Positions 14,934-21,428 of a stretch of 21,428 bases of DNA are shown here, one piece after another (position 1 is the first letter of the stretch; each line of letters begins with the position of its first letter). Made by a program: the position numbers and the translations under genes. The stretch is from SG8-41 sp036397875 (lineage in GTDB: Bacteria > Pseudomonadota > Gammaproteobacteria > Burkholderiales > SG8-41), in NCBI GenBank assembly GCA_036397875.1, contig DASWIC010000099.1, positions 1 to 21,428 on the forward strand, given 5' to 3'. The notes under the pieces are model-generated. The model did not search any database, was not told the origin of the DNA, and saw only the letters and a list, made by a program, of their open reading frames with translations.

Positions 14934-15712
14934 TTGCGCAGCTCTTCGGCCCTCGGCAGGTAATTGAGCGTGAAGACCTCGTCCGGCAGCTTGCGGGGCT
15001 TGATGTTGGCGTAGATCATGACCGACTTGTAGCCCTTGTAGAGCGGGCTATCGGTCTCCAGCACCGCCGGGCGCCGGATGCCGTTGCCGAAGTCCTTGAT
15101 GTCCTTGAAGCGCAGCGTCTTGATGAGCAGCCCGCTCGCCGCGAAAGCCTCGATCTCCGTCGGCACCAGCGTCGCGCGGTCGACGCGCATCTTGAGGCGG
15201 TCGTAGGCGACCGCGGGGCCCGTCGCCTTCAACTCAAGCAGGTAGCCTCCCGGCACCTCGGTCGCATTCTCGGCGCGGTACTCAGCGCTGTAGTCCAGGT
15301 TCAGGATGTCCGCGTTGTTGAACACGCCCCCGACCACGGACTGCAGGCTCGTAATCCGGATCGGCTTTCCCACTTCGGGGACGTAGAGCCACATGTTGTC
15401 CCCCAGGCGGAGGGTAGCCCGGCCCTTCTCGCTTGGGGGATCGAGAAACAGCGCAAGGATGTTTTCGCGGCCCTTCTTCACCGAAAACAGCACGAACTCC
15501 TTCTTCCGCCCATCCGGCTCGATGTTGATGAGCTTGCGGTACATCTCGTAGGACTCGGGGTTGAGGTTGCGGTCCACCTTGCGCAGCAGCTCGTCGCCAT
15601 CGAGTGCAAGAACGGACGAAGCGGCGAGCGAGAACATCGCTGCCGCGACAATCGCGGGCCATGCACGCGGTGCCACGCGTCTCATCGCCGGGGTCACTGG
15701 GTGTCGGTTCAT
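14930..15712 (-). CDS. LolA-like outer-membrane lipoprotein-sorting protein
   Basis: This 260-residue periplasmic protein has a signal peptide ending near SSVLALDGDE. The mature part fits the LolA-like fold family (PF17131 type): DELLRKVDRNLNPESYEMYR, LFLDPPSEKGRATLRLGDNMWLYVP, an ITSL stretch and a C-terminal LNYLP. Such proteins have a half-barrel that carries lipid or acyl chains across the periplasm and usually lie beside MacB/FtsX or RND permeases, as here. ATG 15712 is supported by AGGA seven bases upstream; that ribosome site includes the permease stop codon. The cargo (lipoprotein or lipid) is unknown. Confidence 0.85.
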   Translation of the reverse strand: MNRHPVTPAMRRVAPRAWPAIVAAAMFSLAASSVLALDGDELLRKVDRNLNPESYEMYRKLINIEPDGRKKEFVLFSVKKGRENILALFLDPPSEKGRATLRLGDNMWLYVPEVGKPIRITSLQSVVGGVFNNADILNLDYSAEYRAENATEVPGGYLLELKATGPAVAYDRLKMRVDRATLVPTEIEAFAASGLLIKTLRFKDIKDFGNGIRRPAVLETDSPLYKGYKSVMIYANIKPRKLPDEVFTLNYLPRAEELRK

Positions 15713-15721
15713 CGCGGATTC

Positions 15722-16969
15722 CTAGACATGACGCAACGCCATGATTGGGTCCATGCGCGCGGCCTTCCACGCCGGCTGAAGGGTGGCGATGGTTGCCACC
15801 ACCAGCACGACGATGGCGATGAGCCCGACGTCGGCCATCGCGAGCGAGGGCTGGAGCAGCAGGTTCTGCTCGCGCCCGAAGACGAAAGTCACCGGCCAGA
15901 TATTGAGCGCGTAGACAATCGCGTAGCTCAACACCGCCCCGATCAGCGTGCCGATCACGGCGAGCAGCAGGCCCTCGGAGACGAACAGCGCAAGAATGCG
16001 GCGCGGCGGCGTGCCGATCGCCGAGATGGTGCCGATTTCCCGGATACGCTCGTACACCGCCATGATCATCACGTTCATGACCGAAATCAGCACGATACCG
16101 ACCAGCATGACCCGGACGAAGACATCCAGCAGGTCGATCATGCGGGCGATGTTGGCAAACGGGGAGAGCTGGTCCCAGCCGTGCACGTCGAGCGCCGGCT
16201 GGCCTTGGGGGTTCTTGAATTCGGAAAGCGCCCCGGTGAGATCGGCCTTCGCCCGCGCCAGCTGCCCGAGGCTCTTCAGCCGCACAGCGATTTCGCTCAC
16301 CTCGGCCTCCGCCATGCGCAGCAGCGCTCGCGCATCGTCCATGTGCACGTAGCCGTCGCGCCCGCCCGGCCCGGTCACATCCCCCAGCACGCCCTGCACG
16401 GTAAAGGTCTTGCCGTTGACGGACCCGTCCAGGTTGGTGGCCACCAGAACCACGGTATCGCCCGGCTTGATCTTCATGCCCCGGGCCATGATTTCGGGAA
16501 TGAGGACCTTGCCCGGCTCGAGCAGGCCGCTGCCCACGCTTCCCTGCACGACGCGCCCGGTCAGCATCGGCATGGCCGCCGCCTCGCGCTCCGGAATGAC
16601 GCCGTTCAGGCGAATGCTCGTCGTTTCCGTGAAGTTGCTGAACATGGCGCCGAACTTGAGGCGTGGCGAGTAGGTCACGAGCCAGTCCTTGTCCTTCAAC
16701 GCCTGCTCGAGCTTGGCCACCGCCTGTGGCGTCATGTTGAGATTGAGCGGCAGATTATCGATGGAGGCGACGTAGCCCCGGCGGTGCACCTGCAGGTGCC
16801 CCAGCATGGAATCGGTGATCTGGCCGACGATGAGTCCCTTGAACGAGCCGGAGACTGCGATGAAGAGCAGCACCGCCATGACGCCGAGCACGATCAAACC
16901 CGCCGTGAGTATCGTGCGGCGCCAGTAGCGGGCGAGATTGCGCGTCGCAAGCTTGAGGACCTTAAGCAC
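15722..16969 (-). CDS. ABC transporter permease, FtsX/MacB-LolCE type
   Basis: This encodes about 415 residues with the four-helix FtsX architecture. TM1 (RTILTAGLIVLGVMAVLLFIA) is followed by a large periplasmic domain of about 230 residues. TM2-TM4 follow at the C-terminus, including MNVMIMAVYERIREIGTISAIGT, the usual coupling region, and a terminal ARMDPIMALRHV. I chose GTG 16969 over ATG 16981 because GGAGG lies 5 bases before the GTG, inside the upstream overlap; the protein then begins MLKVLKLATRNLARYW. It overlaps the ATPase gene by 8 bp. With only one permease gene it probably acts as a homodimer and extracts a lipid-linked cargo from the inner membrane. Confidence 0.9.
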   Translation of the reverse strand: MLKVLKLATRNLARYWRRTILTAGLIVLGVMAVLLFIAVSGSFKGLIVGQITDSMLGHLQVHRRGYVASIDNLPLNLNMTPQAVAKLEQALKDKDWLVTYSPRLKFGAMFSNFTETTSIRLNGVIPEREAAAMPMLTGRVVQGSVGSGLLEPGKVLIPEIMARGMKIKPGDTVVLVATNLDGSVNGKTFTVQGVLGDVTGPGGRDGYVHMDDARALLRMAEAEVSEIAVRLKSLGQLARAKADLTGALSEFKNPQGQPALDVHGWDQLSPFANIARMIDLLDVFVRVMLVGIVLISVMNVMIMAVYERIREIGTISAIGTPPRRILALFVSEGLLLAVIGTLIGAVLSYAIVYALNIWPVTFVFGREQNLLLQPSLAMADVGLIAIVVLVVATIATLQPAWKAARMDPIMALRHV

Positions 16970-17651
16970 GGCCACCTCCATTCACGATGCGCCCGTCCTC
17001 CAGGGTGATGACGACCTCGGCCGCGCCCACGATCTTCGGGTCGTGAGTGGAAAACACGAACGTGCTGCCGAACTCGTCGCGCATCTTTTTCATGAGCCCG
17101 ATGATGCGGTAGGCAGTATCGTGGTCGAGGTTGGCGGTCGGCTCGTCGGCCAGTACGAGCTTCGCGCGCGTCGCGAGCGCGCGCGCCACCGCTACGCGCT
17201 GCTTCTGCCCGCCCGAGAGCTGATCCGGGCGCTTGCCGGCCTGATCCGCCATGCCCACGGCTTCGAGCAGCTCCGCCACGCGCGCGCGGCGCTTGTCCAC
17301 CGGCCAGTCCTGCACCATGAGCAGCGGATACTCGATGTTCTCGGCCGCCGAAAGCACCGGTATCAGGTTGAAATCCTGAAAAATGAATCCGAGATGGGCG
17401 CCGCGAAAACCGGCGGCGGCGTGCCGGTCGAGCGAGGCGACGTCAGTATCGAGCACGCTCAGCTTTCCGTGGGTGGGATGGTCGAGACAGCCGACCATGT
17501 TAAGCAGCGTGCTTTTGCCGCTGCCCGAGGGACCGACGAACGCGACGAACGCCCCGGGCTCGATCGTGAAGTTCACGTCCCGCACGGCCGGCACGTCGAC
17601 GTCACCGGCCCGGTAGGTCTTTGACAGCTGGACAGCGGAAACAAGAGTCAC
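16962..17651 (-). CDS. ABC transporter ATPase, LolD/MacB type
   Basis: This 229-residue ATPase powers the neighbouring permease. It has Walker A GPSGSGKST (40-48), Q-loop FIFQDFNLIPVLSAAENIEYPL, signature LSGGQKQRVAVARAL (145-149 core), Walker B LVLADEPTANLD (165-170 core) and switch His in FSTHDPKIV. The ENIEYPL and DEPTANLD wording is typical of the MacB/LolD/FtsE group. GTG 17651 is preceded by AAGGA at a 6-base distance. It is the first gene of a five-gene minus-strand operon and has a perfect FNR-type box 63 bp upstream. Confidence 0.93.
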   Translation of the reverse strand: MTLVSAVQLSKTYRAGDVDVPAVRDVNFTIEPGAFVAFVGPSGSGKSTLLNMVGCLDHPTHGKLSVLDTDVASLDRHAAAGFRGAHLGFIFQDFNLIPVLSAAENIEYPLLMVQDWPVDKRRARVAELLEAVGMADQAGKRPDQLSGGQKQRVAVARALATRAKLVLADEPTANLDHDTAYRIIGLMKKMRDEFGSTFVFSTHDPKIVGAAEVVITLEDGRIVNGGGRA

Positions 17652-17713
17652 GCCGAATCCTTCCCGTTCACCTGTAGTGGAAAGAACTCTCGCACGGCAG
17701 CGGCGGGCGACGA

Positions 17714-17727
17714 TTGATCCAGATCAA
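17714..17727 (-). promoter_or_regulatory. FNR/ANR-type box upstream of the ABC operon
   Basis: TTGATCCAGATCAA is an exact match to the FNR consensus TTGAT-N4-ATCAA. It lies in the 108-bp gap between the sensor kinase end and the ABC ATPase start, so the ABC operon is the only gene set it can serve. Its centre is about 69 bp before the GTG, leaving room for a class II activator site at -41.5 and a leader of about 28 bases. No good -35 or -10 hexamer is visible, as expected for an activator-dependent promoter. Relatives such as DNR or NNR use nearly the same site, so the exact regulator is uncertain. Confidence 0.7.
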
Positions 17728-17759
17728 CCCTATCCTGAGGTGCCGGTGGTTCTGACGGC

Positions 17760-19199
17760 CTATCCGCGCGAATTCGGCTGGCGCGCGGGCAACCGCGGCA
17801 GCTCCAACGTGACTTCCAGCCCCCCCTCCTCGCGATTCCGAAGGCTCAATCGACCGCCGTGGGCTTCAGCGATGCCGCGCGCGATGGTGAGGCCCAGACC
17901 CGTGCCGCCCGTCTCCCGGCTGCGCGAGCCTTCGGCGCGGTAAAACGGCTCGAAGACCTTCTCGAGCTCCGCCGCGGGAAGCCCGGGCCCCTGGTCCTGG
18001 ATGCGGATCTCAAGGCGCTCGTCGTTGTCATCGACCAGAACGCGCGCCGACTGGCCGTACTTCACGGCGTTCTCGATGAGATTCCCGAGGCACCGCTTCA
18101 ACGCCTGCGGCCCGCCCGGATAGGGTCTGGCCGTCGCGCCTTCGATCTCCACCGCGCTACCAGACTCCCGCGCGTCCGCCTGCAGGCTTTCAAGCAGCGC
18201 CATGACGTCCACCGGCTTGACCGGCTCGCGGTTCTCCAGCCCGCGGAGAAAGTCGAGGGTCGCGCCAACCATGGACTCCATCTCGTCGAGATCTTTGGTG
18301 AATTTCGCTCGCAGCTGCGGGTCCTCGAGCAGCTCGCTGCGCAACCGCAGCCGCGTGATCGGCGTCTTCAGGTCATGCGACATTGCGGCAAGCACGCGGG
18401 TGCGATCGCGGATGTAGCCGGACAGGCGCGCCTGCATGGTGTTGAACGCCCGCGCGGCGCGCGCCACTTCGAGCGGACCCTTCTCCTCCAGGGGCGGGCG
18501 GTCGATGTTCCGGCCGAGCTCGTCCGCCGCGTCGGCCAGCGCCTTCAACGGGCGCGTCGCCCAGCGCACCGCGATGAGTGATACCGCAATGACCGCAACG
18601 AGCAATACCGCGATGCTGATGAGAAGGCGGTACGGCCAGCTCACGGTCTGCGCGGGCTGCCGCGCATCGAACGTGACCAGTGCGCCGTCCCGCAAGCGCA
18701 CCTGGGCCACGAACGAGAGGCCCGGCGCGGACGCGTCGTGCATTGCGGCCCAGGGCGGCGTCCAGTCCCCGTGCATTCCCGGACCCTTCACGCCGCGTTT
18801 CATCGCGGGCTTGAGCGGCGCGGCCGGCGCCTCCGCCACCCTCACGGCAACCGGCCGCCCGGCACCGAGAAACCGGCGCAACATCGCTTCGAACAGCAAG
18901 GCGCGCGCGGCTGTGTCGGCGTCCTGCCCTCCCGCCGCCAGCACCGGTTGATCGAGGCTGATCGCCAGCGGTGGCGCGCTGAGCACCGGAACGATGGCGC
19001 GACGTTCTTTTGCGTCCAGGGAATCCAGGAACCGGGTGATATCCGCGATACGCTGCGCCGATTGCATGCCGCTCGCCTGCGACAGCAGCTCGCCGCGCTC
19101 GTGCATGTGAATCGCGAAGCTCAGGAGCTGCGCGACGACGAGACCGGCGAGCAGCACCAGCACCAGGCGGCTGAACAGGGAACGCGGCACGAGTCGCAT
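17760..19199 (-). CDS. Sensor histidine kinase, EnvZ/CpxA-like
   Basis: This 479-residue inner-membrane kinase has TM1 at about 9-30, a periplasmic domain (31-188), TM2 at about 191-212, a HAMP linker (RWATRPLKALADAADELG), an H-box MSHDLKTPITRLRLR with phospho-acceptor His275, an N-box NLIENAVKYG and G-boxes DQGPGLP and GGTGLGLTIARG. The periplasmic part contains a Met/His/Trp-rich loop (residues 133-154, GPGMHGDWTPPWAAMH), which is unusual for an osmosensor and hints at metal sensing. Its ATG overlaps the response-regulator stop as TGATG, so the pair is coupled. The stimulus is not known. Confidence 0.9.
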   Translation of the reverse strand: MRLVPRSLFSRLVLVLLAGLVVAQLLSFAIHMHERGELLSQASGMQSAQRIADITRFLDSLDAKERRAIVPVLSAPPLAISLDQPVLAAGGQDADTAARALLFEAMLRRFLGAGRPVAVRVAEAPAAPLKPAMKRGVKGPGMHGDWTPPWAAMHDASAPGLSFVAQVRLRDGALVTFDARQPAQTVSWPYRLLISIAVLLVAVIAVSLIAVRWATRPLKALADAADELGRNIDRPPLEEKGPLEVARAARAFNTMQARLSGYIRDRTRVLAAMSHDLKTPITRLRLRSELLEDPQLRAKFTKDLDEMESMVGATLDFLRGLENREPVKPVDVMALLESLQADARESGSAVEIEGATARPYPGGPQALKRCLGNLIENAVKYGQSARVLVDDNDERLEIRIQDQGPGLPAAELEKVFEPFYRAEGSRSRETGGTGLGLTIARGIAEAHGGRLSLRNREEGGLEVTLELPRLPARQPNSRG

Positions 19200-19921
19200 C
19201 AGGCCACCATGTCCACGTGTGCCGCGAGCACGTAGCCCTGGCTGCGCACCGTCTTGATGATCGCGGGCTCGCGCGCATCCTCGCGCAGCCGGTGGCGCAG
19301 GCGGCTTACCTGCACGTCGATGGCCCGGTCGAACGTCGCGGCGTCGCGCGAGATCATGAGATCAATCAACTGATCGCGTGTCAAAACGCGATTCGGATGC
19401 GCGAGGAATATCCTGAGGAGCTTGTATTCGGTGCCGCTCAGCGGAACGATCACGCCGTCTGGCGCGGTGAGATCGCGTGTGGCGGCATCGAGCGTCCACC
19501 CGCCGAACCGGAACGCGCTGACCGTCTCCGGCGCGAGATTCTCGGGCAGTGACCGCGCGCGTCTCAGCACGCTCCGGATCCGCGCCAGCAGCTCGCGCGG
19601 GTTGAAGGGCTTGGCCAGGTAATCGTCGGCGCCCATCTCCAACCCCACGATGCGGTCGGTTTCCTCTCCGCGCGCGGTCAGCATGATGACCGGCAAGCCC
19701 GAACGGGCACGCAACGCCCGGCACAGGCTGAATCCGTCCTCGCCCGGCAGCATCAGGTCGAGCACGACGAGATCCGGCCGCACTGTCGCCAACGCAGCCT
19801 GCATCCCCTTCCCGTCCGGCACCGCCGTGGCGCGGTAGCCGTGCTTCTGAAGATACTCGCGCAGGAGGCCGCGGATCTCAGCGTCATCGTCGACAATCAG
19901 AATGTGGTCCTGCTTCGTCAT
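19199..19921 (-). CDS. OmpR-family response regulator
   Basis: This 240-residue protein has a receiver domain with the acidic pair in VDDDAE, the phospho-acceptor Asp55 in VVLDLMLPGEDG, and Lys in the DDYLAKPFNPREL segment. A C-terminal winged helix follows (SGTEYKLLRIFLAHPNRVLTRDQLIDL, then DVQVSRLRHRL, ending TVRSQGYVL). ATG 19921 was chosen because an upstream extension has no homology and would run through the promoter. No ribosome site precedes it; a TATACA lies 7 bases upstream, so the transcript may be leaderless. It is coupled to the kinase and divergent from the small exported protein. Confidence 0.93.
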   Translation of the reverse strand: MTKQDHILIVDDDAEIRGLLREYLQKHGYRATAVPDGKGMQAALATVRPDLVVLDLMLPGEDGFSLCRALRARSGLPVIMLTARGEETDRIVGLEMGADDYLAKPFNPRELLARIRSVLRRARSLPENLAPETVSAFRFGGWTLDAATRDLTAPDGVIVPLSGTEYKLLRIFLAHPNRVLTRDQLIDLMISRDAATFDRAIDVQVSRLRHRLREDAREPAIIKTVRSQGYVLAAHVDMVA

Positions 19922-20146
19922 GGCGGGTGTATACCGCAAGCAGCCGGTGCGCGGCGGAAAAATTGTAACGCAGTGTAACAAGACCGCCGGCTGCAAGGCT
20001 GCGATACAAATCACCCCCTTCCTGACATCAGCCGCTTACAACTCGGTGTTTGAATCGACCTTGCTGAGACCGCTCCCATTGTCGGAATCCGCCGGCATGG
20101 GCAGGCGATCGAGGTAACAGATTTCAACCTTGGAAAGGAAACGACC
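19922..20146. promoter_or_regulatory. Divergent control region with GTAAC direct repeat
   Basis: The 225-bp gap holds a direct repeat GTAAC-N5-GTAAC (19965-19969 and 19975-19979), one helical turn apart, as bound by OmpR-family regulators such as CpxR (GTAAA-N5-GTAAA). For the minus strand, TATACA (19933-19928) is a good -10 whose start point would fall on the regulator's ATG. There is no -35, but the repeat lies just upstream where an activator would sit. For the plus strand a weak TACAAA (20005-20010) lies 25 bp past the repeat. The small exported gene has its own AAAGGAA ribosome site at 20134-20140. Autoregulation and control of both sides are inferred. Confidence 0.55.
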
Positions 20147-20563
20147 ATGAAGCAGTCTCACAAATTCGCGGTAGGTATTGCCGCTGCACTAGGCCTCGGA
20201 ATCGGCATTGCCGCCTACGCGCAGCCGGGACAGATGGGCGGCGGGATGGGCCCGCACATGAAGGGCGGCATGCAACATGGCGCACAGGGTGGCATGCAGC
20301 ACGGCGCCAAGGGCGGCACGGGACACGGTCCGATGGGCGCCGGCGCTGCGGGACACGGCGTCGGGCAGCAGCTGATGACGCCTGAAGAGCGGACGGCGCT
20401 GCAGGAAAAGATGCGCAATGCCGCGACGCCCGAGGAACGGCAGAAGATCGCCGAGGCGACGCGCACCGAGATGCAGAAGCGCGCGAAGGAGAAAGGCATC
20501 ACGCTGCCCGAGCACCGCGGTCCGCACTTCGGCGGCACGCCGCAGGCGCCGGCCACGAACTAG
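20147..20563 (+). CDS. Small exported Met/His/Gly-rich protein with Spy-like TPEER helices
   Basis: This 138-residue periplasmic protein has a signal peptide (residues 1-25, cleavage after AYA). Residues 30-75 form a low-complexity segment rich in glycine, methionine and histidine, with an eight-residue repeat. Residues 76-125 are charged and helical and carry TPEER twice (78-82 and 94-98), recalling the LTPEQ motifs of Spy/CpxP chaperones. AAAGGAA 7 bases before ATG is a strong ribosome site. The Met/His repeats could bind copper or silver ions. It is divergent from a two-component system and is its likely target. I do not recognise a named family. Confidence 0.8.
   Translation: MKQSHKFAVGIAAALGLGIGIAAYAQPGQMGGGMGPHMKGGMQHGAQGGMQHGAKGGTGHGPMGAGAAGHGVGQQLMTPEERTALQEKMRNAATPEERQKIAEATRTEMQKRAKEKGITLPEHRGPHFGGTPQAPATN
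20264..20335 (+). repeat. Three 24-bp coding repeats (GGMQHGAx octapeptide)
   Basis: Residues 40-63 of the small exported protein read as GGMQHGAQ, GGMQHGAK and the diverged GGTGHGPM. The first two DNA units differ mainly at wobble positions (for example CAACATGGC against CAGCACGGC), so the amino acids are conserved more than the bases. The repeat number could vary between strains. Confidence 0.75.
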
Positions 20564-20582
20564 CACGCTCGTGCACCGAAAC

Positions 20583-20614
20583 CGGGGCGGGGAAACCCGC
20601 CCCGCTTATCCCTT
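20583..20614 (+). terminator. Rho-independent terminator after the small exported gene
   Basis: A perfect 9-bp stem CGGGGCGGG / CCCGCCCCG (20583-20591 and 20596-20604) closes on a GAAA tetraloop. A moderately T-rich tail CTTATCCCTT follows. It lies 20 bp after the stop of the Met/His-rich gene and just before the promoter of the methyltransferase gene. Confidence 0.8.
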
Positions 20615-20615
20615 A

Positions 20616-20644
20616 TATACTGAAACACGCTCCGCGCACTGGAG
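20616..20644 (+). promoter_or_regulatory. Promoter -10 and ribosome site of the exported methyltransferase gene
   Basis: TATACT (20616-20621) is a good -10 hexamer directly behind the terminator, with a predicted start near 20628. The -35 position falls in the terminator loop and shows no match, so an activator or extended contacts may be needed. GGAG at 20641-20644 lies 9 bases before ATG 20654. Confidence 0.45.
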
Positions 20645-20653
20645 ACATCAGAA

Positions 20654-21325
20654 ATGAAACGGATTTCAATCCTCACGGTAGCCCTGGTTCTTTCCGCATT
20701 CACAGGGTTGCTGCCTGAATCCGCTGTGGCAGAGGCACCGCAAACCCACCAGCACAGCTTCGGCGGCGCGGAACAATGGGCGAAGGTCTTCGATGATCCC
20801 GAGCGCGACGCGTGGCAGAAGCCCCACGAGGTGATCCAGGCCCTGGCGCTGAAGCCCGACGCGGTCATTGCCGACATCGGCTCCGGCACCGGCTACTTCT
20901 CGGTGCGCTTCGCGAACATGACGCCCAAGGGCCGGGTCTACGGCGTGGATACCGAGCCCGATATGGTGAAGTACCTGGCCGAGCGCGCAAAGCGCGAAGG
21001 GCTCCAGAACGTGACCGCGGTGGCGGGCGCCCCCGACAACCCGCGCCTGCCGGAGAAGGCAGACCTGATCATCCTGGTCGACGTGTACCACCACGTCGGG
21101 GACCGCGAACGCTACTTCCACCAGTTGCAGAAATCACTGAAGCCCGGCGGGCGCATCGCCATCATCGATTTCCGCATGGACTCGCTGGAAGGCCCGCCGA
21201 AAAGCGCACGCATCGCGCCGGAGCGGGTGGCGGCTGAAATGAAGCGCGCCGGCTACGCGCTCGCCCAGGAGCATTCCTTCCTGCCCAATCAGTATTTTCT
21301 CGTCTTCCAGCCGGCCAAGTCCTGA
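20654..21325 (+). CDS. Exported class I SAM-dependent methyltransferase
   Basis: This 223-residue protein has a convincing signal peptide (MKRISILTVALVLSAFTGLL, cleavage near AVA-EA at residue 27). A class I methyltransferase core follows: motif I ADIGSGTGYFS (74-80 core), acidic end of beta-2 YGVDTEPDM, motif IV LIILVDVYHHV and the post-motif LKPGGRIAIIDFRM. A conserved-looking HSFGGAEQWAKVFDDPERDAWQKP precedes the core. It has no cysteine, so it is not an ArsM-type arsenite methylase. An exported SAM enzyme is odd because SAM is not expected in the periplasm. It has its own promoter after a terminator. The substrate is unknown. Confidence 0.85.
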   Translation: MKRISILTVALVLSAFTGLLPESAVAEAPQTHQHSFGGAEQWAKVFDDPERDAWQKPHEVIQALALKPDAVIADIGSGTGYFSVRFANMTPKGRVYGVDTEPDMVKYLAERAKREGLQNVTAVAGAPDNPRLPEKADLIILVDVYHHVGDRERYFHQLQKSLKPGGRIAIIDFRMDSLEGPPKSARIAPERVAAEMKRAGYALAQEHSFLPNQYFLVFQPAKS

Positions 21326-21428
21326 GCATTGCCGCAATCCCGCGCCCGGGATGCGTTCGGGCTCCGCTATTGCGGGCCGCATGTTCGAAGCGGCGCTCCC
21401 CGTACTCGAAAACTTGTAACGAAATATG
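21326..21428. other. Gene-free right end of the window
   Basis: No gene is visible in this 103-bp end. Arms CCGCAAT (21332-21338) and ATTGCGG (21369-21375) could pair around a GC-rich inner loop, a weak candidate terminator. TTGTAACGAAAT near 21414-21425 contains one GTAAC (21416-21420), the same half-site as in the repeat at 19965-19979. An ATG at the very last three bases may start the next gene, but this cannot be judged. Confidence 0.3.

Noticed and set aside
14882..17008. 708-codon open frame antisense to the LolA-like and permease genes
   Set aside because: It is Asp/His/Arg-rich shadow sequence over three well-supported genes and has no ribosome site.
20654..21325. ArsM-type arsenite methyltransferase
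   Set aside because: The protein has no cysteine, while ArsM needs conserved cysteines to bind arsenic, and it carries a signal peptide.
1..21428. Mobile island boundaries, insertion sequences or CRISPR
   Set aside because: No transposase, integrase, tRNA, terminal repeats or spaced direct repeats were found, and base composition looks even throughout.

Overview
The window is about 21.4 kb of GC-rich, densely packed proteobacterial chromosome. The gene families (a SenA/SenB pair, ACR3 arsenic efflux, an ArsR-rhodanese fusion, an FNR-type box, an OmpR/EnvZ pair) fit a betaproteobacterium best, but nothing here fixes the genus. I saw no tRNA, rRNA, insertion sequence, CRISPR array or phage gene. 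Most genes are separated by 0-30 bp or overlap at ATGA or TGATG junctions.

Positions 1-9000 hold a patchwork of small units dealing with metals, metalloids and sulfur. They are the tail of a YnfA-type membrane protein, an EamA-type transporter with a very His-rich tail, and a chromate transporter (chrA) with its PadR-type regulator behind a striking tandem operator. Next come a divergent selenoneine pair (senB and senA) starting only 27 bp apart, and a sterol-desaturase-like membrane hydroxylase followed by what looks like an internally deleted DsrE gene. The block ends with an ArsR-rhodanese fusion regulator followed by a Tat-type multicopper oxidase. The selenophosphate synthetase-like senC and hercynine-making egtD are not in the window.

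Positions 8676-11937 are a compact arsenic operon: arsR, a low-molecular-weight-phosphatase-type arsC, acr3, and a translationally coupled protein of no known function that looks like a circularly permuted ATP-grasp ligase. The last gene is the best candidate here for undescribed biochemistry.

Positions 12060-17651 (minus strand) are a five-gene operon: ABC ATPase, FtsX/MacB-type permease, LolA-like periplasmic protein, outer-membrane beta-barrel and phospholipase-D-family lipoprotein. A perfect FNR-type box (TTGAT-N4-ATCAA) lies upstream. Together they look like an envelope-spanning lipid or lipoprotein trafficking system under oxygen control.

Positions 17760-21325 hold an OmpR/EnvZ-type two-component system divergent from a small exported Met/His/Gly-rich protein with Spy-like features. 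A GTAAC-N5-GTAAC direct repeat lies between them and probably serves for autoregulation. A strong terminator and an exported SAM-dependent methyltransferase follow. Several genes (arsR, senA, the response regulator) lack a Shine-Dalgarno sequence and have a -10-like hexamer just before the ATG, which suggests leaderless or near-leaderless transcripts.
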